From contig CAZGSG010000365.1 in assembly GCA_964528095.1 (NCBI GenBank), positions 1-5,890 on the forward strand: a DNA stretch of 5,890 nucleotides. The letters are read 5' to 3'. Shown here in pieces: positions 1 to 5,890 of the stretch. The position numbers and the translations under genes were made by a program. A model generated the notes under the pieces. The model was not told where the DNA came from. It ran no database searches and was given only the letters and a program-made list of their open reading frames with translations. This stretch comes from CAZGSG01 sp964528095 (GTDB taxonomy: Bacteria > Bacteroidota > Bacteroidia > Chitinophagales > Chitinophagaceae). Position 1 is the first letter of the stretch, and each line of letters begins with the position of its first letter.

Positions 1-293
1 TTTATAGTAAACATATATTTCCAGTTAGGGTCTGGGGTTCCGTTCATAAAATGTACCTGCACCTTAATTTCCGCCGGTGTGTAAGTAACACGGTAAAAGC
101 CAGTACCAAAGCCTATTTCAAACAATCGGTTTTGATTGTCGTATGTAAAGTTTTTATACTCAACACCGTTTTGCACTTTTTTTATGCGGTAAGTGCCGCT
201 GTCCTCAGGAGGAGTATTTTTTTCATTTTTTTTGCAGGAAGCAAAGGAAAATGTAAATACAACCAGGACATGGATAAATGTCAATTTTTTCAT
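1..293 (-). CDS. Putative YD-repeat-like lipoprotein, 3' end beyond window
   Basis: Reading leftward from ATG at 293, 97 codons stay open and run off the window, so the C-terminus is missing. Residues 1-20 are a lipoprotein signal peptide: MKK, a hydrophobic stretch (FIHVLVVFTFSF) and a lipobox-like FASC with Cys20 as the predicted lipidated residue, followed by KKNEK. The mature part has an alternating aromatic/polar pattern with YDNQNRL at 51-57, resembling the YD repeats seen in Bacteroidota secreted and Rhs-like proteins. The start lies 10 bases after the stop of the upstream lipoprotein gene, so the two are probably co-transcribed. No clear Shine-Dalgarno site is present, which is normal in this phylum. 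The protein is probably anchored in the outer membrane or periplasm; its substrate or partner is unknown. It resembles its upstream neighbour and is likely a paralog. The gene call is firm; the function is not known. Confidence 0.8.
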   Translation of the reverse strand, partial: MKKLTFIHVLVVFTFSFASCKKNEKNTPPEDSGTYRIKKVQNGVEYKNFTYDNQNRLFEIGFGTGFYRVTYTPAEIKVQVHFMNGTPDPNWKYMFTI

Positions 294-303
294 TTTCACA
301 ATT

Positions 304-687
304 TTACCGTAAAAGATCCGAACTGATATATCCTTGCGCATTCAGCTTGAAATATTTGTATTGAATGCTGTTATTTTGAATCATTTTCCGGGAAACTTTA
401 TACCCTGAGTATTTGTATTCTGCCACTCTTGTGGTATCTGTGTTCCATAAAATTGCTATCTCTTTTATTATTCTATTTTGTGCATCATACATGTAAAACT
501 CCTGCAAACCATCTAAGGAGTGTGCGCCCGTAAAGGTTTTTACACGCTGATTGTCGAATTCATCCGTTGACGGTTGTTTGTCATTGTTTTTTTTACATGC
601 GGCAAACAGGAAAAGACAGGCAAACGTTATTGCGCAATTTTTTCTGAGGCCGGTATAAAAAAATGTTAGCATGGAGGTTTGAGCCAT
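304..687 (-). CDS. Putative short YD-repeat-like lipoprotein (127 aa)
   Basis: The protein has a lipoprotein signal peptide: the basic RKN at 16-18 region, hydrophobic core AITFACLFLF and lipobox FAAC with Cys31, then KKNNDK. Two starts are possible, Met1 (687) and Met6 (672); the second gives a more typical 26-residue signal and leaves a longer leader after the putative promoter, but neither has a clear ribosome binding site. The mature part carries YDAQNRI at 67-73 and further tyrosine-rich strands (EYKYSGYKV, IQYKYFKLNAQGY). This matches the pattern of the downstream lipoprotein (YDNQNRL, then a similar strand and turn spacing), so the two look like a tandem duplication. At 127 residues it is short for this kind of protein and stops soon after the NAQGY turn, so it may be a truncated copy. 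Stop TAA at 304-306. Function unknown; a surface or periplasmic role is inferred from the signal only. Confidence 0.75.
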   Translation of the reverse strand: MAQTSMLTFFYTGLRKNCAITFACLFLFAACKKNNDKQPSTDEFDNQRVKTFTGAHSLDGLQEFYMYDAQNRIIKEIAILWNTDTTRVAEYKYSGYKVSRKMIQNNSIQYKYFKLNAQGYISSDLLR

Positions 688-700
688 AAATGGGCTTTAC

Positions 701-739
701 ATAAAACTAAATCAGACAAGTGTTTGTAAAGCAAACAAA
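701..739 (-). promoter_or_regulatory. Possible Bacteroidota-type promoter for the lipoprotein pair
   Basis: On the minus strand there is a TTTG (twice, at 739-736 and 735-732) and, 22 or 26 bases further on, TAGTTTTA (709-702), which fits the Bacteroidota -7 box TAnnTTTG at all fixed positions but the last. Initiation would fall around 695, very close to the ATG at 687, which favours the Met6 start of the lipoprotein. The match is short and in AT-rich DNA, so it is tentative. Confidence 0.3.
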
Positions 740-822
740 TGAGGAAGCGGCGTAATCTGGTGAGGCCAGGCAGGTTCTCCATGAGGAACTGGTAGTATCA
801 AATGAGGAAACGGCAACAATTC
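739..822. repeat. Degenerate 21-bp periodic repeat, four units
   Basis: The octamer atgaggaa occurs at 739-746, 781-788 and 802-809, and a weaker form, gtgaggcc, sits at 760-767. The starts are exactly 21 bases apart. The first and fourth units agree at 14 of 21 positions; the second unit matches mainly in tgagg. It lies between the LytTR gene and the lipoprotein pair. Twenty-one bases is two helical turns and also seven codons, so it may be a binding-site array or a remnant of a heptad-repeat coding sequence. The low identity of unit two means chance cannot be excluded. Confidence 0.4.
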
Positions 823-881
823 TGCCAGACGAGTCTTATTTTATGAAATACCCTGATCACTTTTACCGACAGTATCAATGA
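756..881 (+). other. Short open frame, possible gene remnant
   Basis: The plus strand is open from just after TAA (753-755) to TGA (879-881), about 41 codons, with no good start codon at its beginning. The conceptual peptide includes HEELVVSNEETATILPDES and then YFMKYPDHFYRQYQ, which has a plausible protein-like composition. It faces the LytTR gene tail to tail, with the stops 3 bases apart. The preceding frame segment, before the TAA, reads RQVFVKQTNEEAA and resembles the RQV...NEETA of this frame, as the 21-bp repeat predicts. I do not recognise a family. It could be the decayed 3' end of a lost gene or simply chance. Confidence 0.2.
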
Positions 882-884
882 TAT

Positions 885-1640
885 TTATGAAGAAAGGTTT
901 TCAAAGTATTGGGCAATATACTGCCTCTTTCTACGGGATACAGGAATACTGTTCCCATTAGTTAACCAAATCAGTCCTTCGCGATCAAACCGGTTCACAT
1001 AGTCCATATTTACCAGATGCGATTTATGCACTCTTACAAAATGGTAGTCGGCAAGAATCTCTTCAAATTCTTTCAGTGTGCGGGAAACTACCAACATTTT
1101 TTCTTTCTGAAAATAAAAGCGTGTATAATTATCATCGCCCTCACAGCGAATGATGTCTTTTGGCAGAATAAAATAATATCCTTCCATCGTATTCACTGCC
1201 AGTTTAAAAGAAGAGGCATCTTTCTGTTGCAGGTTATCCATTAAGTTACCCATCACTCCTTCCCTTGACGTTGTTTTATTTTCTCTTCTCGCTATATGAC
1301 GGTACACCGCATTTTGAAGATCAATAATATCAATGGGTTTCAGTAAATAATCGAGTGCACTAAAACGGATGGCCTTTATTGCATATTGATCGAATGCTGT
1401 GGTGAAAATAATTTCAAAATCCCAACTACCTAGCCGGTTAAGCAGATCAAACCCATTCATTTTAGGCATTTCAATATCCAGCATAATGAGGTGGGGTTGA
1501 AATGTGCCGATCGTCTGTAAGGCACTTTCGGCGTCATTACATATGATGATCTGCTTTTCTGCAGATATATGTTTTTCGATTAACAGCCTCAAAACATTGG
1601 AGGCTGCTTCTTCGTCATCTATGATCAGTATTTTAATCAT
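885..1640 (-). CDS. LytTR-family response regulator
   Basis: This 251-residue protein is a complete two-domain response regulator. Residues 1-118 form a receiver domain: acidic pair Asp8/Asp9, phosphoacceptor Asp55 in LIMLDIEMPKMNG, switch Thr80/Thr81 in FTTAF, and Lys101 in the LLKPI motif. A linker at about 119-143 leads to a LytTR DNA-binding domain at about 145-250, recognised by the FVRVHKSHLVNMDYV motif (202-215 region) and the terminal IPVSRRKRQYI. LytTR domains bind DNA through a beta-sheet fold rather than a helix-turn-helix. Its ATG (1640-1638) overlaps the TGA of the upstream kinase gene as ATGA, so the two are almost certainly translated together and form a cognate pair. Length is normal for the AgrA/LytR/AlgR class. 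In the cell it is a cytoplasmic transcription factor; its target genes cannot be read from the sequence, though the downstream lipoprotein genes are candidates. Confidence 0.96.
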   Translation of the reverse strand: MIKILIIDDEEAASNVLRLLIEKHISAEKQIIICNDAESALQTIGTFQPHLIMLDIEMPKMNGFDLLNRLGSWDFEIIFTTAFDQYAIKAIRFSALDYLLKPIDIIDLQNAVYRHIARRENKTTSREGVMGNLMDNLQQKDASSFKLAVNTMEGYYFILPKDIIRCEGDDNYTRFYFQKEKMLVVSRTLKEFEEILADYHFVRVHKSHLVNMDYVNRFDREGLIWLTNGNSIPVSRRKRQYIAQYFENLSS

Positions 1641-4600
1641 CGATATATTTTTTCATTCGACGTGACAATAATTTCCACCATTGTTCCGCTTGTATTTCCG
1701 TTGGATTCCTGTACATCACTTATTGTGATACTTCCGCTGCATTCGCCGGTTAGTTTCAATATATCCAGGCGCTGTGTGGCCATTTGTATTCCTTTGGATT
1801 CCGAATGGTGTGGCGCTATTTTATTTTGCTTAATTTTTTGAGCGTTATGCCTTCCAATACCATTGTCAATAATTGTACATAGTATGCTATTTTCTATTTC
1901 TTCAAATTTGATATCAAGCTTTTTAAGTCCCTCTTTCGGCAATAACCCGTGCCAGATTGCATTTTCAACAAAAGGTTGAAGCAATAGTGTAGGGAAAAGA
2001 ATATTGTCTGTTTCCACTTCACCTGAAAAACTGATATTGTATTGAAACTGATTCTTAAACCGCAGTGATTCCAATTCAATGTAAAGTCGGGTGATCTCAA
2101 TTTCTTTACTAAGCGGCAGGAGATTATTTTCCGAAGCAAGGAGCACAAGACGCAGCAATTTAGAGAACTTGGAAAGATACTCGAAAGAAGCGCTGTATTG
2201 TTCTGTGACAATAAGTTCCTGAATAGCATTTAAACTATTAAAAATAAAATGCGGATTCATTTGTGCGCGAAGGGCCCGCTCTTTTAATGAACTGATTTGA
2301 TATTGCAAGGCCACCTTCTTTTTTATAGATCGTATTCTGCGTAGATATATCATCAATATCAGCCCACTTAAAATAAGAAAGACAAGAGTGCGCGCCCACC
2401 AGGTTTGCCACCAGGGTGGCAATACTTCAAAGGATAGTGTTGCTTCATTGGAAGACCGTTCGCCGGCAAAATCACGGGCCCTTACTTTAAAGCGGTATTT
2501 TCCAGGGGGCAGGTTATTATATTTTACATTAACAACATTTGCATTATTTACCCACTCTTTGTTTATGCCCTCTAATTGATATTCAAAACGTGTTCTCCCG
2601 GGTGAGAAATAAGTTAATGCGGCAAAGGAAAAAACTGCCTGATCACTGGTGAAAGGCTGTATTATTTTTTCCCCCGGATACGGCTTCCAATACTCATACA
2701 AACTATCAGTTTCAAAAGATGTGATCGTCACTAAGAAGGGTGACGAAGTCTTTTGAAGGCTATCGGGGTGAAACATCAGAAAGCCATTCTGTATTCCTGT
2801 TAACATATGCCCATCAAAAGTGGTAGTGATGGGGCTATAAAAATCGGTAAAAAGCAAACCCGAATTTTGTGAGAAATTCCCGATCGCATTGGTTGAACTG
2901 TTTATTTTTGTTAGCCCCATAAAACTGCTTGCCCATATATCCCCGTTCAAATCATTTTGTAATGTGTAAATCGTATTGTCAATAAGTCCTTCGGGAATGC
3001 CAATATGCCGAAACTCACCTGCACTTTCATTGGTGCCGGCACATTTGCTAAGGCCGTTTGCATGAGTGGCTACCACTATCGAATCGTTTTTATCCTTTGT
3101 TATATCAGTAATAAGCGTGGTGTTAATAAAGCCTGGAGCATTTTTTTCCGGAAATAAATGTTTAGTTGAGTTATTGGTTAAATTATATTGAAACAACCCA
3201 AGCCCAAATGTTCCTACCCACATTTTGTTTTTGCCCTGATCAAAATAAAGACCGGTAGGTAGTTTATAGCCTTTATTGCCTTTTGTTATCAACATCGTCT
3301 GACAGGTGTTTGTAACCGGAGAGAAACGAAATAAACCGCCGTTAAAACAGGAGAACCATAAATTCCCCTCATGATCTTCTGCCATATCGGCCACAATAAT
3401 GGTTCCCGGTGGCGGTTTGAATGAGGAGATACAAAACTTCTTATTATCCCTGTTGTAGATGAATGCATGTGTGCTGGTTAAAATCCACAGAGCCCCCCTG
3501 CTGTCTTCAAAAATAGCCGAGCATCCTTTTAATGGTATACCACGAATAGCAGTAATAATCCTGGATTTGGAGGTAAGTTTGTCCATTATCACCAGACAGT
3601 TATTGGCAGGAGAACTGATATAATACTGATGATCTGATTTACTGTAAAACACAGTGTGCACCGTGTTATCACAAGGATACAGATCTTTCTCAGGATTTTT
3701 CTTTCGCGGTATTGCCGGGAAAACCGGCATGAATGTAAACGGGTTTAATGACGGACAGAATTTGCCCACTCCTGTTGTAGTTCCAACCCAAACAATACCG
3801 GAACTATCAGTATACACGGTTCTTACTACACCCGCAGGCAGTGAACGGGGATCATCTACTTTGTGCGCAATAAAGGAAATTTGGCCGGTGGCAGTATTAA
3901 TTTCAATGAGCTCTCCCGTGCCTGAAGGCAGCCATCGCATATATTTCATACCGGCAACAGACACCCTGTTTTCCCCGGAGGGTGGAATGTTGCCCCAATT
4001 GACAGTTTTTACTTTATGGTCTTTAAGCGTAAGTAATTGTAAGCCACTGCTGGGATTTTGGGTGAAATACGCAATGTTGCTATCGTTGGAATTCTCCAAT
4101 TGCAGAAAGTGATCGCTCTCATTGCTTTTGTAAAAAACAAACGCACCGGTTTGCATATTATAGCTGAATAAACCAGCTGTAGTGCCCAACCAAAGTTCAT
4201 TGTCCGATTTAATATAGATTCTCCTGATGCTATTGTACCGGCCTTTGCGGTCAGGAAAATTGGCTTTAATAAAATCCTTCCAGGGGAAATAGAAAAACAC
4301 TTTTTTTATGATATCATAATAACACAGATCCTTTCCATCAGGGGCCATCCACACCCGGTTATGCTTGTCAATATGAATATCCCAGATGAGGTCGCTGCAA
4401 ATGAATTTATTACTGATTTTTGCATTCCCCATTGCTGTATGAAAAACTACGAGGCTATCAGTATCCGGATCAATTACATTCAGGCCATTTTGAGTAGCAA
4501 CCCAAATTTTGCCACTGTGGTCCTGTGCTATATCATTCACGTAAGAATTGGAGATGTTTCGCTTTCCATCCTGCGAATAAATGGAAAAACGCTGGCCATC

Positions 4601-4770
4601 AAAGCGGTTCAGGCCGTTTTCCGTACCAATCCAAATGAACCCGATTTGATCTTTTAAAAAACAGGTAATACGGTTATCGGAAAGCCCATTATCGACAGTA
4701 TAATTTTCAAACTGGTAACCTGACTGCGAATATATGACCACCGGTAATAATAGCAACAGCAGTACATTAC
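1637..4770 (-). CDS. Propeller / Y_Y_Y sensor histidine kinase (LytS type), 5' end in assembly gap
   Basis: A large membrane sensor kinase, partner of the LytTR regulator. Numbering is from the TTG at 4756, the first possible start on this side of the gap. The frame stays open upstream to the Ns as NVLLLLLL, so the signal peptide begins earlier and the real start lies in or beyond the gap; cleavage is likely near VVIYSQS. Residues about 20-660 hold repeated Reg_prop blades, for example IGFIWIGTENGLNRFDG (38-54), SGKIWVATQNGL (81-92) and EGNLWFSCFNGGLFRFS (463-479); about eleven are visible, compatible with a large or double propeller. A Y_Y_Y domain follows at about 705-780 (FEYQLEGINKEW, NLPPGKYRFKVRARDFAG), then one membrane helix at about 788-805. 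The cytoplasmic core has the His_kinase motif AQMNPHFIFNSLNAIQ with His836, N-box LQPFVENAIWHG (Asn932), DNGIG (964-968) and KGIQMATQRL. No receiver or AraC domain is fused, unlike hybrid two-component systems. The ligand is unknown; polysaccharide sensing is common in relatives. Confidence 0.95.
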
Positions 4771-4780
4771 NNNNNNNNNN
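4771..4780. other. Assembly gap (10 Ns)
   Basis: Ten consecutive N characters fall within the signal-peptide coding region of the sensor kinase. The round number suggests a scaffolding placeholder, so the true distance is uncertain. No in-frame ATG exists between the gap and the first possible TTG start, and 4781-4800 contains no ATG on the minus strand, so the missing bases should include the kinase start codon. Confidence 0.97.
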
Positions 4781-5087
4781 TTGTAGTATGTTGTTTTAAT
4801 TGTCAATACTTAAAATTAAACATAAAACTTGCAGGGTGTGCCACCATTGCCTCAGTATTTCCTGCCTTTTACTCATTCTGTTCGAAGGGATTACCGTTGT
4901 CTAAATATAGGTGACCAGTTTCTTTTTGACTTCATCAATGGACCGTATCCATGGTATCTTTATTGTCAATTCTGTCAAGTATGGGGATTGTGTATAAAAG
5001 CGATGGCTATTACTGGTTTGATATAGTTGGTTTATTGACAGAAGGAGGAAGCCGGTATCAATTCTCCTGGCAACAAAAATTAAGCTT
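4781..5087. other. Intergenic region between gap and right-hand lipoprotein
   Basis: About 307 bases with no convincing complete gene. On the minus strand, TATGTTTA at 4824-4817 resembles the TAnnTTTG -7 box and could serve the sensor kinase, but no TTTG is found at the expected distance upstream. On the plus strand, GAAGGAGG at 5041-5048 looks like a strong Shine-Dalgarno, yet it sits about 39 bases before the lipoprotein ATG and no start codon follows it at normal spacing. The right part contains the fragment-like open frame listed separately. No terminator hairpin with a T-tract was seen. Confidence 0.6.
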
Positions 5088-5091
5088 ATGA
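4938..5091 (+). pseudogene. Possible frameshifted gene remnant or small ORF upstream of the lipoprotein
   Basis: Two adjacent plus-strand frames give protein-like peptides. From ATG 4938 the frame reads MDRIHGIFIVNSVKYGDCV and stops at TAA 4995-4997. One frame over, from ATG 4981, the 36-residue reading includes YKSDGYYWFDIVGLLTEGG followed by SRYQFSWQQKLSL and stops at TGA 5089-5091. That stop overlaps the ATG of the following lipoprotein as ATGA, the arrangement of coupled genes. A single-base change near 4986-5000 would join the two into one short protein. I recognise no family, there is no clear ribosome binding site, and the minus strand is also open across part of this stretch, so chance is a real alternative. 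Confidence 0.28.
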
Positions 5092-5890
5092 AGCGTCTGA
5101 CATCAATTGTATGGATGGCATGCTGCCTGTTGGTTTTTTGTTCATCCTGCAAAAAGAATCACAAAAAATTAGAAAATCCCTTTGGCTTGCTATCATTGGG
5201 ATCAGATACGAGCCTTTCTGATGGTCGCTATGTAATTCGTACAGTCAATGGATGTGGTGGCTGGGCAAGCACTCTGCGTTGTGACTATACAGACGATGCA
5301 GTTATGGGCATCAATGGCTCGCTAAACGCTATTGACCATATTTATCTCGCAGATATTGATTCATCGGAGGTATGGTATGTAAAGAAAGTCAGGTACGTTT
5401 CTCCCGATCCGGATTATGCGCTGGCCTTTGGTTATCGTATTTATCAGCGCTTATCCAATGGGCGATATCGCTTTCTTTCCTATACTGCTACAGGAAATAC
5501 ATTGCAATGGACCAGTGACGAAATTGGAGCAACCTACGGTGACGGGAGGAGTAAAAGCGTAAAAGCAAGCATGCATTATTTAGATAAATATCCCGCAGAC
5601 CCGCCGGTGCCTACCTCTTTGGCAACAGATAATGATCCCAATCCCAAGGTGGAGACCAGGTTCCTTTTTCAGTTCTATGCTTCAGCAGCTGTGAAAGAAG
5701 CATTTCTAATAAAGTCCGGAGGTTTAAGTGCATCATTAGGAAGTCCTCCATATGCCCGGTGGAATTTTTGCCTTTCATATTGGAATAATACCGAGTGTGA
5801 TGTAAGCCCTATATACCCCCACTTTAGAGATGAAGACCCCCAATGCGAAAACTGGCAGGAGAATGGACAGAGCCCGAAGTCGCGGAGATG
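5088..5890 (+). CDS. Lipoprotein of unknown family, 3' end beyond window
   Basis: The frame is open from ATG 5088 for 267 codons to the right edge, with no stop. The ATG is the only one in frame after an upstream stop at 5019-5021. Residues 1-21 are a lipoprotein signal peptide: MKR, hydrophobic core IVWMACCLLVF and lipobox CSSC with Cys21, followed by KKNHKK, so the product is exported and lipidated, probably outer-membrane anchored. The mature part is rich in aromatic residues. DGRYVIRTVNG (45-55), EVWYVKKV (94-101), FGYRIYQRLSNGRYRFLSY (114-132) and LQWTSDE (139-145) recall the GxYxI and W-x-V strands of ricin-like beta-trefoils, a carbohydrate-binding fold, but this is only a visual resemblance. 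Five further cysteines (56, 65, 228, 237, 253) could form disulfides. A low-complexity Asp/Pro-rich stretch lies at about 169-187. No Shine-Dalgarno is near the start. It is divergent from the sensor kinase gene across the gap. Function unknown. Confidence 0.8.
   Translation, partial: MKRLTSIVWMACCLLVFCSSCKKNHKKLENPFGLLSLGSDTSLSDGRYVIRTVNGCGGWASTLRCDYTDDAVMGINGSLNAIDHIYLADIDSSEVWYVKKVRYVSPDPDYALAFGYRIYQRLSNGRYRFLSYTATGNTLQWTSDEIGATYGDGRSKSVKASMHYLDKYPADPPVPTSLATDNDPNPKVETRFLFQFYASAAVKEAFLIKSGGLSASLGSPPYARWNFCLSYWNNTECDVSPIYPHFRDEDPQCENWQENGQSPKSRR

Noticed and set aside
51..326. Plus-strand open frame of 91 codons at the left edge
   Set aside because: It is antisense to the partial lipoprotein gene, which has a clear lipobox and YD-like motif on the minus strand.
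739..795. Tiny plus-strand frame MRKRRNLVRPGRFSMRNW
   Set aside because: Eighteen basic residues with no ribosome binding site; its two atg-agg starts simply reflect the 21-bp repeat.
811..828. Possible terminator hairpin (ggca ... tgcc around a 7-base loop) downstream of the LytTR gene
   Set aside because: The stem is only 4 base pairs and no T-tract follows on the minus strand.
1894..2229. Second minus-strand frame of 111 codons inside the kinase core
   Set aside because: It is an out-of-frame reading of the conserved histidine kinase and ATPase motifs, which are intact in the main frame.
3654..4112. Plus-strand open frame of 152 codons inside the sensor kinase gene
   Set aside because: It is antisense to the propeller-coding sequence; the kinase frame has clear domain motifs throughout and this one has none.
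4901..5152. Minus-strand open frame of 83 codons across the start of the right-hand lipoprotein
   Set aside because: It overlaps the signal-peptide coding region of a well-supported lipoprotein on the other strand, has no signal or motif and no ribosome binding site.

Overview
The window looks like chromosomal DNA of a Bacteroidota bacterium, most likely of the Chitinophaga/Niastella type (family level is inference). The signs are lipoprotein signal peptides ending in a Cys followed by lysines (ASC-KKN, AAC-KKN, SSC-KKN), an AT-rich genome with weak or absent Shine-Dalgarno sites, and a giant periplasmic-propeller sensor kinase paired with a LytTR regulator, an architecture typical of that phylum.

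Layout: positions 1-687 carry two tandem minus-strand lipoprotein genes, 10 bases apart, that look like paralogs with YD-repeat-like motifs; the second runs off the left edge. Positions 688-884 are a non-genic stretch with a plausible promoter for the lipoproteins, a degenerate 21-bp repeat and a short plus-strand open frame that may be a gene remnant. Positions 885-4770 hold a minus-strand two-component system: a roughly 1040-residue sensor (signal peptide, long beta-propeller, Y_Y_Y domain, one membrane helix, LytS-type kinase core), then a LytTR response regulator whose start overlaps the kinase stop by 4 bases. The kinase 5' end is lost in a run of 10 Ns (4771-4780), which is an assembly gap. 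To the right, 4781-5087 contains no clear complete gene but has a fragment-like open frame. A plus-strand lipoprotein of unknown family begins at 5088 and runs off the right edge.

How they work together: the sensor would detect a periplasmic or extracellular signal, phosphorylate itself on His836 and pass the phosphate to Asp55 of the regulator, which binds DNA through LytTR. The adjacent surface lipoproteins are natural candidate targets, but no sequence evidence proves this. Gene order across the N gap should be treated with care. I see no RNA genes, CRISPR array, transposase or convincing terminator. The window is mostly ordinary; the more curious parts are the two small intergenic regions and the unclassified lipoproteins.
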